Part shown: positions 44,283 to 54,098 of the stretch, piece after piece
Position numbering within the stretch: the stretch's first letter is position 1
Layout: every line of letters begins with the position of its first letter
Assembly (NCBI GenBank): GCA_041395745.1
Contig: JAWKZV010000003.1
Location: forward strand, 434,001 to 498,000
Direction of reading: 5' to 3'
DNA from: Porticoccus sp041395745
GTDB taxonomy: Bacteria; Pseudomonadota; Gammaproteobacteria; Pseudomonadales; Porticoccaceae
DNA: 64,000 bases
Program-made: the position numbers and the translations under genes
Notes under the pieces: model-generated
What the model was told of the DNA's origin: nothing
Databases searched by the model: none
The model's input: the letters and a program-made list of their open reading frames with translations, nothing else

Positions 44283-46217
44283 CTACCGGGCAAAACTATA
44301 ACGAACGCCCACCATGGCGCCAAAACCTAGGGACTGGTACCCGAAGACCTCCTCATAATCATCATCGAGAATATTTTCGAAACGACCATAAACGGTTAGC
44401 TGATTCGTTGCGTGAAAAGATGCGCTCAAATTCAACAGGGTGTAGCTATCTAACCTAACAACTGGAGCCGGATATAACGAGAAATCACTATCATCCTGAT
44501 GACCGTTGTACTGGGCATTCAATGCCAGCGACCATTTTGAACTAGGATCCCACTGCAAAGTGGCGCTGCCCAGATTGTGTGGGCGACGATGCTCATCTAC
44601 ATCACGGCCAGAGCCATCCGGCTCCGTAGCGTCGGTGTATGTGTAACTGCCCTTAAGCGTCACGGTGGGCGACAGGGCGGCTCGCGCAGTCAATTCCACG
44701 CCCTCGCGGTAACTGGTACCAGAAACGTTTTCCGCCGTGTAGGCACCAAACGGAGGGATCGTTGGATCATAGACAAAACCGTCAATCTCGTTTTCAAGAC
44801 GCGCCTTGAAATAGGTCAGGCCAAGCTGTAGTCGTTCGTTGAACAGCGACTGGTCGACTCCCACATCCCAACTGGTCGATTTCTCAGGTCTCAGGTCAGG
44901 ATTTCCCACGAACGAGGTGAAATATCCATAACGTTCTGAGAAAGTAGGATTTTTCACTGCCGTACCCCAGGTTGCTCGCAGGCGGGTACCGGTTTCAGCA
45001 ATCAGGTAACTGGCATCAAAACGACGGGTATAGGCATCATCGAATTCGGTGTTGTCATCGTGACGCAGGCTGGCACCCAGGGTCAGGTCTTCCCACAGAA
45101 CGACCCGGTATTCCAGAGCCACGGCATTGGTTTCGCGGTCACGATTCTGATTCGGATCACCCCACCAGAAGACCGGACCACGCTGGCTGAATGTCTCTGT
45201 CTCGCGCTCAACCAGTAGCGACAGACGCTGTTTCTGCTCGTCCCAGGCGTAGCTGGTCAGGTAACTGTATTGTTTCTTGCGGCTGCGGCTGGAACCGGTT
45301 AACAGGCCATCAGTGAAATTCTCGTTACCATGGCGACTGACCGCCACCGCTACCCGGTGCTGCCAGCGATCATCCAGCAGAGACAGATCTGCCTGTGCTC
45401 GAACAAATCGTTGGCGAATTTCTGACTCATTGTTTGCATCAGAGGGCGGATCACCAGCATCAAACTCGTTCTCCCCCTCTGTCTGGCGACCACTCAGGGA
45501 AAAAGACAGGTTTTCAATGGGGCGCCAACCGGCATTCAAGTTGACCGTAGTATTGCGATAACCGTCCTCCTCTCCACCATGGCGGGAAATGTTTTCGCCA
45601 TCGGATGCCAGGTGGGATGCCCGCAGGCTCAAGTGGGCCGTTTCAGTGCGACCACCAAGGCTGAACCCGCTGTTGGAAGTGCCATGACTGCCGACTTCAG
45701 TAAATACATCACCCTGGCTTCCACTGGCGGCCTGACGGGTAATGATATTGATCACCCCGCCCACGGCATTACTCCCCCACATTACGCTCTGAGCGCCACT
45801 GACCACCTCAATGCGCTCAATTCCCGCCGTCGGCATGTGCGCCCAGTTGAATTCATCGCCTTGGGAGCCGTCGTTAACCTCCATGCCGTCCACCAGCACC
45901 AACACATGGTTGCCCTCGCTACCGCGCATCCGCAATTGTGTGGTGGAACCCAGCACGCCACCCCGGTTGATCGCTACACCAGGGACATCCCGCAGCAGGT
46001 CACTGACCATCGCCGCATGACTGCGCTCGATATCATCGGATGAAATAACGTGAACAGCGTTTCCTGTCTGTTGCAGCTGAACCGGTGTCAGGGAAGCGGT
46101 TACCACTACCTCTTGCAGGTTGCTGTTTGGAGCTTCCTCTTTCGTTGCGGTGTCACCCGCCTGGGCAGAGGCAATAGCGGAAAGTGCCAGCAGGCTGGCA
46201 GGAATGGATTTGTGCAT
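44283..46217 (-). CDS. btuB: BtuB-type TonB-dependent cobalamin receptor
   Basis: 644 aa from ATG 46217 (signal MHKSIPASLLALSAIASAQAGD). The TonB box is NLQEVVVTASLTP, then a plug domain (about 45-155, with VPGVAINRGG, LRMRGSEGNHVLVLVDGMEVND and GSNAVGGVINIITR) and a 22-strand beta barrel ending in the usual aromatic signature (VGVRYSFAR). The cobalamin riboswitch lies upstream in its leader. It heads the operon and is followed by the DUF71 gene after 26 bp. Confidence 0.93.
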   Translation of the reverse strand: MHKSIPASLLALSAIASAQAGDTATKEEAPNSNLQEVVVTASLTPVQLQQTGNAVHVISSDDIERSHAAMVSDLLRDVPGVAINRGGVLGSTTQLRMRGSEGNHVLVLVDGMEVNDGSQGDEFNWAHMPTAGIERIEVVSGAQSVMWGSNAVGGVINIITRQAASGSQGDVFTEVGSHGTSNSGFSLGGRTETAHLSLRASHLASDGENISRHGGEEDGYRNTTVNLNAGWRPIENLSFSLSGRQTEGENEFDAGDPPSDANNESEIRQRFVRAQADLSLLDDRWQHRVAVAVSRHGNENFTDGLLTGSSRSRKKQYSYLTSYAWDEQKQRLSLLVERETETFSQRGPVFWWGDPNQNRDRETNAVALEYRVVLWEDLTLGASLRHDDNTEFDDAYTRRFDASYLIAETGTRLRATWGTAVKNPTFSERYGYFTSFVGNPDLRPEKSTSWDVGVDQSLFNERLQLGLTYFKARLENEIDGFVYDPTIPPFGAYTAENVSGTSYREGVELTARAALSPTVTLKGSYTYTDATEPDGSGRDVDEHRRPHNLGSATLQWDPSSKWSLALNAQYNGHQDDSDFSLYPAPVVRLDSYTLLNLSASFHATNQLTVYGRFENILDDDYEEVFGYQSLGFGAMVGVRYSFAR

Positions 46218-46628
46218 TGTGTGTCTCCGGCGTTCAGCCCCGAACGCGTTTTGATTGGAATGAGTCCACGGAGGCACAATTGGCGGGATAGACGACTGAG
46301 CTGCCGACACCAACGCAACCACACCCCGTGGTTCGTTTGCATAGCGACAGGCCGGTCTCCGGACTTATGAGCGGTTTCCCTGCCAGACCGCCTTCCCATG
46401 CGTGTGCACAGTGGCCGTGTGATCTGGCTTCGAACCCGGTAAGGGCTCACTCAATTACCGTTGCGGGGGCAGTGTTGGAATAGCTAACCGCCTGAAATAC
46501 AAAGCGTTTGCATAGCGCACCAACTTCCCGTTTCACCCACAGCGCCGGGCGGCGCGGTGGGAACCTATTGCCAAAGCAAGGCCGGGGAATTTACGCCCAC
46601 AGGGGGGCAAAGTCAATTGAAGGACGTA
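46218..46628. other. Leader of btuB and gap to radA
   Basis: 411 bases without a gene. Most is occupied by the cobalamin riboswitch on the minus strand (46325-46492) plus about 110 bp of untranslated leader to the btuB ATG. The remaining 46493-46628 must hold the operon promoter and the end of radA; no clear terminator is seen. Confidence 0.6.
46325..46492 (-). ncRNA. Cobalamin (adenosylcobalamin) riboswitch
   Basis: On the minus strand the conserved elements occur in order: the GCCCCCGCAACGGTAA segment (46455-46470), the GGCCACTGTG segment (about 46405-46415) and the B12 box AAGTCCGGAGACCGGCC (46350-46366; consensus AAGYCAGGAGACCUGCC). Spacing and order fit the class. The edges given are approximate. 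It lies about 110 nt upstream of btuB and should repress the seven-gene operon when adenosylcobalamin is plentiful. Confidence 0.93.
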
Positions 46629-47999
46629 TTAGCCGAGGGCCTGGAGGGCCTCGGTGAGCTTGCGCACCGGCACCACTTCCATGCCCGGAATGGGCTGGCG
46701 CGGGGTGTTGCCGGCGGGCACAATCGCCCGTTTGAAGCCGTGTTTGGCGGCCTCACGCAGGCGCTCCTGGCCGTTTTGTACCGGGCGGATTTCACCGGAC
46801 AGGCCCACCTCGCCGAACACCACCAGATCCCGCGGCAACGGGTGGTCACGGAAGCTGGAAATGACCGCCAGGATCAAGGCCAGGTCAGCGCTGGTTTCCA
46901 GCACCTTGACACCACCGACCACATTCACGAACACATCCTGGTCACCCACCATGATGCCGCCGTGGCGGTGCAGAACCGCCAGCAGCATGGCCAGGCGGTT
47001 GTGCTCCAGCCCCACGGTAACCCGGCGGGGGTTGCCCAGGTGACTGTCATCCACCAGCGCCTGCAATTCCACCAACAGGGGACGGGTGCCTTCCCACACC
47101 ACCATCACCAGGCTGCCGGAGGCCACTTCCTCCCCCCGCTGCAGGAAGATGGCAGACGGGTTGGACACTTCGCGCAGGCCCTTTTCGGTCATGGCAAACA
47201 CACCGAGTTCATTGACGGCGCCAAAGCGGTTCTTGTGACTGCGCAGGGTGCGGAAATGGCTGTCACTGGAGCCCTCCAGCATCAGCGAGCAGTCGATCAT
47301 ATGCTCGAGAACCTTGGGACCGGCCAGGCTGCCGTCCTTGGTGACATGGCCCACCAGCAGCAACACGGAGCCAGTCTGCTTGGCAAAACGCACCAGCATG
47401 GCGGCACTTTCCCGGACCTGGGAAACGCTGCCCGGCGCCGAAGCAATGTCTTCCAGCTGCATCACCTGGATAGAATCCACCACCAGGATTTTCGGCGCCA
47501 GGCGGACAGCAGTGGCACAAACGGTTTCCACCGCGGTTTCGGCCATGATCTGCAACTTGTCAGTGGGCAATCCCAGGCGGTGGGCGCGCATCGCCACCTG
47601 TTGCGGGGACTCCTCCCCGGTGACATAGAGCGCAGGTAGCGTTTCCGCCAGCTTGCAGAGGGTTTGTAACAACAGGGTGCTTTTGCCAGCACCGGGTTCT
47701 CCGCCGACCAGAATACAGGAGCCTGGCACCAGGCCACCGCCCAGTACCAGATCCAGTTCGCCGGCCCCGGTGCTGATACGGGGGATATCCGCCAGTTCGA
47801 TCTCGGCAAGGGTGCTGACCACCCCATCCGCGGCACCGGCAAAGCCGCTGCCACTTCTGGAAGAAACAGAGGGGACGGCGCTCAGCCGGATTTCCACCAA
47901 GGTATTCCAGGCACCACATTCACTGCACTGCCCCTGCCACTTGCTGTAATCCGCACCGCAGTCGTTGCAGACATAGGCGGTGGTTTTCTTCTTCGCCAC
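46629..47999 (-). CDS. radA: DNA repair protein RadA
   Basis: 456 aa; RecA-like helicase that processes recombination intermediates by branch migration. The N-terminal zinc finger is CNDCGADYSKWQGQCSECGAWN. Walker A GEPGAGKSTLLLQ, the RadA-specific KNRFG motif (SHKNRFGAVNELG), and a C-terminal Lon-like domain (from about 280). GTG start at 47999. Located between the B12 operon and a broken TonB receptor gene. Confidence 0.96.
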   Translation of the reverse strand: MAKKKTTAYVCNDCGADYSKWQGQCSECGAWNTLVEIRLSAVPSVSSRSGSGFAGAADGVVSTLAEIELADIPRISTGAGELDLVLGGGLVPGSCILVGGEPGAGKSTLLLQTLCKLAETLPALYVTGEESPQQVAMRAHRLGLPTDKLQIMAETAVETVCATAVRLAPKILVVDSIQVMQLEDIASAPGSVSQVRESAAMLVRFAKQTGSVLLLVGHVTKDGSLAGPKVLEHMIDCSLMLEGSSDSHFRTLRSHKNRFGAVNELGVFAMTEKGLREVSNPSAIFLQRGEEVASGSLVMVVWEGTRPLLVELQALVDDSHLGNPRRVTVGLEHNRLAMLLAVLHRHGGIMVGDQDVFVNVVGGVKVLETSADLALILAVISSFRDHPLPRDLVVFGEVGLSGEIRPVQNGQERLREAAKHGFKRAIVPAGNTPRQPIPGMEVVPVRKLTEALQALG

Positions 48000-48043
48000 G
48001 TTCTTTTGTGCCTCTTTGTTCCAGACCGCCAGTCTATAGCCTA

Positions 48044-50117
48044 TTAGCGGAATTGCAGGGTGGCGCGCAGGAAGGTGCGGGTTTCGAATTCGTTAAGTGT
48101 ATTGAATTCGTGGTAATCCCCCCCCAGATTCTGACCAATTAACTCCAGCTTGAGGTTGGCGTCACCGAAACGGATATCCTTGGCCAGACGCAAGTCCACA
48201 CGATCATAGGAATCAATATCCGAGCCCCAGAGTATCCATGCCATTTCATCCACATAGTAATACCCTGCACTCACCTGCCAGTCTCGACCGAAATCACGAG
48301 ACAGCAACAGGCTGGCAGTATGTCTGGGAGTGGCACTGTTTTCCCAGAAGAAACTGTGGAAAGCCATAGGATCGCAAGCATGGTCAGCATCAGCATAAGC
48401 GTAGCTCAACCACAAATGAGTTTTATTATCAGGGTGCCACTGGATTCCGGTTTCAAACCCTTCGATAACGGTGCCACCACCATTTACATCAAGAATGGCA
48501 CCGGGATTAGCCAGAGAAACCGGCTCAGGGTAGGAGGGATCCCAGATGTATTCCACTTCGTGCTCAAACTCCTCCCGGTATAACTTCACCTCAGCTTCCA
48601 GACGCCCCCCGAACCAGCGACTAATATAACCCAGCTCGTAGCTGGTCAATTGCTCGGCCTCCAGTCCATTTGGAGCCATCTGTATGGTGTCCAGCGGAGT
48701 TCCATCCTCAAGTCTGAGGGCAATATTGTGACTGTTCTCCAAAAGGAACGGCTGCCGCCATCCCTGTGCGACAGAAGCGCGTAGCACATGGCCTGGCAAC
48801 AGGGTGTAATTCAGACCGAGGCGCCAGGAGGTTTCACCTTCATTGATATCATTGTCTTCGCGGATGGCCCCCATGTTGAGCAACAAGTTGTCGGTAAGCC
48901 GGTACTCGATATTCCCCTGAAACCGGTAGGTTTCCATATCGGTCCACTCCTTGATGCCCGATATTTCACGGATATTCACCAAATCCTTGCGGTAGCCGCC
49001 CCCCCAAGCCAGTCGGTAGCGATCACCGCTGATCAACTGCTGAAACTCTAAATCCCTGCGATAGACCTGATAGTCAAACGTGTGGCCAAGGACCTCTTGC
49101 TCCTGCTGGCCTGGCAACACCAGAGGCACATCTCCTGGGGCCACACCCAAAATGGTCGACAGCGGGGCAATGAAAAAATCATCCGCCTCCTCTGAACTAC
49201 TGAAACCAAATTGCAGATACCACTCATTACCCGTAGAGCTGGCATGGGTAAAACGAAAGTTGCCATTCTGTTCCTCGGCATTTTTCGTGCCGACAGGATC
49301 AAATAGCGTACCTGCCCCCCCACGCCCCCACGGACCTTGTGAGCGAGCCAGTTGGAAGTCCAAATACGTAAAAGAATCCATCTGGTAATGCCCCTGAAAA
49401 CGTCCGGATCGGGCAATGGACTGGTCATTCACATCCTCGAAACCATCTGTGTGGTAATAGCTGACAGTGGCTCGGTAATCGAAGCGTTCACCAGTTTCAG
49501 CATACTGTGCCGTCGCCACGCTGGTGTCACGGCTGCCCCGAAGCTGCTGAGAAACGCCAGCCAGGACTAGCGTATGGACCTCTGGTCACGATATTGATGG
49601 CACCGATAAAAGCGTTGGAACCAAAGGCTACCCCAGCGGGTCCGCGAATCACCTCAATGCGCTCAATATCGTCGATGGTAATACCCAGTCGATCCCAGTC
49701 CACCAGACCAAAAAGTGAGCCCACTGCCACCCGCCCATCGATCAATACCTGCATGCGCCGGGACAGGCCATCGGACTGGCCGTGGTAGGTTACCGCCGTA
49801 TGATGGTCGCGCCAGCTCAGGCCCACCTGAAAGCCCGGCACCAGCCGCAATACATCGGGAATCTCGATAAAACCGGAAGCTTCGATCATCTGACGATTGA
49901 TCACAGTAGTGGCCATCGGAGTATCGGAGGTGGATTGGGGCAATCGGGTGACCGACAGGGTAACCGGGATGTCTGTCATCAAGTCATCTTCGGTCATGTT
50001 GTCATCTGCCCGCAGCGAACCGGCAGGTGCAAGCATCAAGGTCAGTGTCGGCAACAGGGTCCATCCCGTTTTGAGCAAAGCCCCTATCCCTAGGACAGCA
50101 TGTCTCCGTTGCTTCAT
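48044..50117 (-). pseudogene. TonB-dependent receptor gene interrupted by a one-base frameshift
   Basis: The N-terminal piece (49527-50117, 196 aa) has a signal region, a plug domain (FIEIPDVLRLVPGFQVGLSWRDHHTAVTYHGQSDG, VAFGSNAFIGAINIVTRGP) and then stops. The C-terminal piece (48044-49519) is a complete-looking beta barrel ending RTFLRATLQFR. At the run of four C (49536-49539, GGGG on the coding strand), removing one G joins the frames as SAASGSRDTSVATAQ, giving about 690 aa, a normal receptor length. It is either a recent natural frameshift or a homopolymer sequencing error. Substrate is not readable; it has no riboswitch-like leader. Confidence 0.88.
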
Positions 50118-50242
50118 CTGTTGACCAATAAAGGTGTTATGTTTTTTGGCGTCCGATTCTACCGGCAGGATTCATCAATACAAAACAACAACTCGCGATG
50201 TAGCGCCTAAATTTTCCAAAAGGTTTCTGATAGAGTGTCGCC

Positions 50243-51340
50243 ATGTCCCTGATTCCTGAAAAGCCCCTAGTCATCTCTCCGTCCCTGGCGGCAACGATCG
50301 GCCTGGAAGAGGCAGTTCTCCTGCACGCTCTGAGCGAACTGATGTGTCACCGGCAGCCAGAATCACAGGGGAATTACGCCTGGCTGACCACCTGCACCGA
50401 ACAGCTGCTCCACCTGCTGCCCTTCTGGCGGCCGCAGGACCTGCAACGCATCGCCGGCAGCCTGCGAGACAAAGGGATTCTGCTGATCGCCTCCGCTCCC
50501 CTGCAGGAAAGTGGTGAACTGCGCTTTGCCTTCAACGAGCGTACGCACGGGGAACCCAGCCAACCAGCACCGGTGTCACGACCCGCCAGCCGTGCGATTT
50601 CACCCGACTGGCGCCCGGAGACTGACGTCATACAGCAACTGGCACAGTACAACATCCCCGCCGACTTTAGTGCGGCACAGATCCCGGAATTCGTCACCTA
50701 CTGGTCCGAGCGCGGAGAACCCCGTTACAGCTGGGGATCTCGATTTATCAAACACGTACTGCGACTGTGGCGCGAACAACAGACCGAAGATGCCCGACGG
50801 GGCCAGGAAACCCCCATGACAAGGGACTGGCAGCCCTCCCGGGATGCCGTTGAAATTCTCACCCGCCAGGCCGGCATCAACAGCAATTTCGCGGAAGATG
50901 CCATTCCCGAGTTTGTACTGTACTGGATGGAACGTGGCGAGAATTCCAGCACCTGGAATTCCCGCTTCATCATGCACGTGAAACGCCAGTGGGCGCGCTT
51001 TACCTCTGCCATGGAGCACGACACCATGCCGCGCCCCCTGGCCCCGGACTGGCGCCCCAGCGAGGAACTGTTCGACGTACTGACGCTGGCCAACATTCCC
51101 CGCGCCTTTGCCGAGAAACTGGTACCGGAATTCGTGCTTTACTGGCGCGAGAGCGGTCAACTCTATGGCTCGTGGAACACCAAGTTCCTGCAGCAGGTAA
51201 AACGGGAGTGGTCCCGTCAGGCAATGGCCAACAGCCAGGATATACACCATGGACAACAGCAACGATCTCATCGACCAGACAGTACGCGAACTCGCACCCT
51301 CATCGACGAACTCAGCGACCGCAGCTGGGCAGCAACCTGA
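50243..51340 (+). CDS. Protein with three tandem DnaT-type ssDNA-binding domains
   Basis: 365 aa. An N-terminal winged-helix-like domain (about 10-100: LPFWRPQDLQRIAGSLRDKGIL) is followed by three repeats of the DnaT C-terminal ssDNA-binding unit at about 121-177 (PDWRPETDVIQQLAQYNIP...IPEFVTYWSERG..YSWGSRFIKHVLRLW), 195-250 and 268-323, each with W-x-P at the start and W-x-S/T-x-F in the second half. E. coli DnaT has one such domain and acts in PriA-dependent replication restart. Its 3' end overlaps the next gene by 92 bp in another frame. Confidence 0.87.
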   Translation: MSLIPEKPLVISPSLAATIGLEEAVLLHALSELMCHRQPESQGNYAWLTTCTEQLLHLLPFWRPQDLQRIAGSLRDKGILLIASAPLQESGELRFAFNERTHGEPSQPAPVSRPASRAISPDWRPETDVIQQLAQYNIPADFSAAQIPEFVTYWSERGEPRYSWGSRFIKHVLRLWREQQTEDARRGQETPMTRDWQPSRDAVEILTRQAGINSNFAEDAIPEFVLYWMERGENSSTWNSRFIMHVKRQWARFTSAMEHDTMPRPLAPDWRPSEELFDVLTLANIPRAFAEKLVPEFVLYWRESGQLYGSWNTKFLQQVKREWSRQAMANSQDIHHGQQQRSHRPDSTRTRTLIDELSDRSWAAT

Positions 51341-51911
51341 GCGACCGCTACACCTGATCGACACCATCAACCAGGTATTTGCCCTGTTCCGGTTGAATTA
51401 CCACAACCAGTTCTACAGCGCCTATTCGGATACTGACCTGCTCAATCAGGTCAAACGGCTGTGGCTTGAGGCGCTCGCTCACTTCAGCAGTGAGCAGATA
51501 CTGCAGGGCGCCAAGCGGGTAATCGAGACCTCTGACTATCTGCCCACACTGAACCGCATGATGCAATGCTGTGAGGAGTTCAGCGCTCCCGAGGGGCTGC
51601 CCGCGCCGCGCCAGGCCTACCTGGAAGCCTGCAATGCCCCCTCACCCAAGGCGGAATTTCACTGGTCACACCCGCTGGTCTACCACGCCGGCCTGGCCAC
51701 CGGCTGGTACCGGCTGGCCAATGAACCGGAAAACAGCAGCTACCCGGCCTTTCTGGAACACTACCGTCGCCTGGCCCGGGAACTGGCCCGCGGCCAGCAA
51801 CTGGCATTACCCGATCCGGACAACTCCGGGCAGGAAAAACAGCCGCTCAGCAGGGAAGAAGCCCGCCGGAAACTGGCGGAATTGAAGTCCAGCCTCGCCC
51901 TGGACAACTGA
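51249..51911 (+). CDS. Lambda P-like replication protein (helicase loader candidate)
   Basis: 220 aa. It resembles the phage lambda replication protein P family: a disordered N-terminus (1-35), a helical core (INQVFALFRLNYHNQFYSAYSDTDLLNQVKRLWLEALAHFSSEQILQGAKRVIETSDYLPTLNRMMQCCEEF), a linker, and WSHPLVYHAGLATGWYRLANEPE. Lambda P strips or loads DnaB helicase at origins. Here it is chromosomal, with no phage genes around, next to the DnaT-like gene (92-bp overlap) and aceK. It probably loads DnaB during replication restart; this is inference. Confidence 0.8.
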   Translation: MDNSNDLIDQTVRELAPSSTNSATAAGQQPERPLHLIDTINQVFALFRLNYHNQFYSAYSDTDLLNQVKRLWLEALAHFSSEQILQGAKRVIETSDYLPTLNRMMQCCEEFSAPEGLPAPRQAYLEACNAPSPKAEFHWSHPLVYHAGLATGWYRLANEPENSSYPAFLEHYRRLARELARGQQLALPDPDNSGQEKQPLSREEARRKLAELKSSLALDN

Positions 51912-51926
51912 CCTCCGGATTTCATT

Positions 51927-53678
51927 ATGAACTGTCCAGATGCCGTATTTTTCCGCAACAGCACCGCCCGGAGGATGGCCAAAACCATCCTCAACGGTTT
52001 TCGCAGTTATTTCGCCGATTACCTGAACATGACTCTGGGCGCCAAGGCGCGCTTCGAAAAGGCGGACTGGCACGCAGTGCAGCGGGCCAATGTGGATCGG
52101 CTGGAGCTCTACAAGGCCAAGGTGCGCCAGGTAGCCGAATTGCTGTCCACTGTCACCAACAAGGACATCACCGACCTCGAGCTCTGGCGTCAGGCCAAGG
52201 CGGTTTACACCCAGCTGGTGTTCAACTTTCCGAACTACGAAATCGCCGAGACTTTCTTCAACTCAGTATTCGGTTTTATCAACGACCACGACAAGATAGA
52301 CGACGACCTGATTTACGTGCTGTCGTCACAGATGGCGTCGATTCCGGAAGCGGAGTACAGCATCTACATCCGCTACGACGGCAGTGAAGCTATCGCCGGA
52401 ATTTTTTCCCAGATTCTGCTGGACACGGAATTTTCCATCCCCTGGGAGAATCTTGAGCGGGATGTCTCCGCCATCCTGCAGGAATTTAACGAACAGGTGT
52501 CCCCTCAGCTGAGGTCCGGCCTGTCCGACCTGAAGTTCGATATTCTGGAGTCGGTGTTCTATCGCAGCAAAGCTGCCTATCTGATCGGCCGGATCGTTGA
52601 TGGCGACCGCTACTATCCAATCGTGTTGCCCATTCTCAACAACGAGAAAGGTGGACTGTTCGTGGACACCGCCATCTTCAACCGCGAAGAGATGAGCGTG
52701 GTATTCAGTTTCACCCGCACCTATTTCATGGTGGACGCGCCACTGCCTTACCTCTACCTGCACTTCCTGAAGCAGTTGATGCCCCACAAGGGCGACAACG
52801 AGGTCTACGCCTCCATCGGCTTTCCGAAGCACGCCAAGACGGAGTTTTACCGGGAAGTTGTCAGCCACATGCGCAACTCCCAGGACCAGTTCGTCATCGC
52901 CCCCGGCATCAAGGGCATGGTGATGTCGGTGTTCACCCTGCCGTCCTACGATATCGTGTTCAAGATCATCAAGGACAAGTTTGACCCGCCCAAGGAAGTC
53001 ACCCACGAAATCGTGCGCAGCAAGTACAGCCTGGTGTCCCGCCACGACCGCATTGGCAGGATGGCGGACACCCAGGAGTTCGCCAACTTCTCCTTTCCCC
53101 GCAGTCGTTTTTCTGACGAGTTGATGGAGGAGCTGCAGAAAGTTGCCCCTTCGCTGCTACATATCGAGGGCGACCGGCTGATCATCAAGCACCTCTACAC
53201 CGAACGGCGCATGACGCCGCTCAACCTGTTCCTGCAAACGGCCACGGAAGAGGAAACCCGCAGCGTCATGGAGGAATACGGCAACGCCATCAAACAGCTG
53301 GCGGCCGCCAATATCTTCCCCGGCGACATGCTGCTGAAGAACTTCGGCGTCACCCGCCACAAGCGGGTGGTGTTCTACGACTACGACGAAATCTGCCCGC
53401 TTACCCAGTGCAACTTCCGACGCATCCCGGAGCCGCAGACAGAAGAACAGGAGATGTCCCTGCGGCCCTGGTACACGGTGGCGGCCAACGACGTATTCCC
53501 GGAAGAATTCCGCCTGTTCTTCTCCGGCAACCCGGGCGCGAGAAAAGCATTCGAGGAAATGCACGGGGATATCTACGATGTGAAATTCTGGTGGGGACTA
53601 CAGGAGCAGATCCGCAACGGTAAGATTGTGGACGTGTTCCCCTACCGCCGCCGCCGGCGCTTCGATCGCAATCGCTAA
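51927..53678 (+). CDS. aceK: Isocitrate dehydrogenase kinase/phosphatase AceK
   Basis: 583 aa, family length. Reversibly inactivates isocitrate dehydrogenase to divert carbon into the glyoxylate bypass. Signatures: SFTRTYFMVDAPLPYLYLHFLKQLMPHK, APGIKGMVMSVFTLPSYDIVFKIIKDKFDPPKE (ATP-binding), FPGDMLLKNFGVTRHKRVVFYDYDEICPLTQCNFR (catalytic loop). No aceBA neighbours are seen. It directly follows the lambda P-like gene (15 bp) and ends before islet 2. Confidence 0.97.
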   Translation: MNCPDAVFFRNSTARRMAKTILNGFRSYFADYLNMTLGAKARFEKADWHAVQRANVDRLELYKAKVRQVAELLSTVTNKDITDLELWRQAKAVYTQLVFNFPNYEIAETFFNSVFGFINDHDKIDDDLIYVLSSQMASIPEAEYSIYIRYDGSEAIAGIFSQILLDTEFSIPWENLERDVSAILQEFNEQVSPQLRSGLSDLKFDILESVFYRSKAAYLIGRIVDGDRYYPIVLPILNNEKGGLFVDTAIFNREEMSVVFSFTRTYFMVDAPLPYLYLHFLKQLMPHKGDNEVYASIGFPKHAKTEFYREVVSHMRNSQDQFVIAPGIKGMVMSVFTLPSYDIVFKIIKDKFDPPKEVTHEIVRSKYSLVSRHDRIGRMADTQEFANFSFPRSRFSDELMEELQKVAPSLLHIEGDRLIIKHLYTERRMTPLNLFLQTATEEETRSVMEEYGNAIKQLAAANIFPGDMLLKNFGVTRHKRVVFYDYDEICPLTQCNFRRIPEPQTEEQEMSLRPWYTVAANDVFPEEFRLFFSGNPGARKAFEEMHGDIYDVKFWWGLQEQIRNGKIVDVFPYRRRRRFDRNR

Positions 53679-54098
53679 ACTGCGGCGCGGCCTGCCCCAT
53701 GCCGGATTCAATCAGTTAGTCGGTGTCAAAACGACTCGATATGGCCTTCAGGCAGCCACCCCGGGGCTGTCTTGCCATGAAAAAGGATATCGCGTTTAAT
53801 CCTGTGCAGGTGCGATTTAAGGATGCTGGGCCATAGCACCTGACCAGCTCGCACTTAATAATGAAACCAAGGAACGGTGACCCGGCCATGCCCCCCTCTA
53901 TCCAGCTACGGTTATATCAACGACCTCCCCGCTTTATTTATCAATCGCCTTCAGCCTTAGACTAAAGTATCGAGGGTGACGACTCTGCACTACGAGATAA
54001 AGAAAAAATGTGACGTTTATAAACATGCGGTACCGGACGCAACAAACTCCGCCGGCTATTGAAACGTTATGACAATCACATCTATTAAAAACCGGATA
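53679..54098. other. Intergenic start of AT-rich islet 2
   Basis: 420 bases after aceK with no supported gene, tRNA or terminator. The composition shifts from GC-rich to AT-rich along the stretch, and the 3' part near 54000-54060 contains the sequence AACGTTATG just before the next gene, resembling, but not proving, an integron-type core site. Confidence 0.5.

Noticed and set aside
44283..46217. BtuB as a siderophore or other TonB receptor
   Set aside because: The cobalamin riboswitch and the btuCDF-cobO neighbours make cobalamin much more likely.
54040..54075. Possible integron attC core (AACGTTATG) before the islet 2 gene
   Set aside because: Only one half resembles a core site; no matching inverted partner or integrase, and neither the second gene of the islet nor islet 1 shows a convincing attC.
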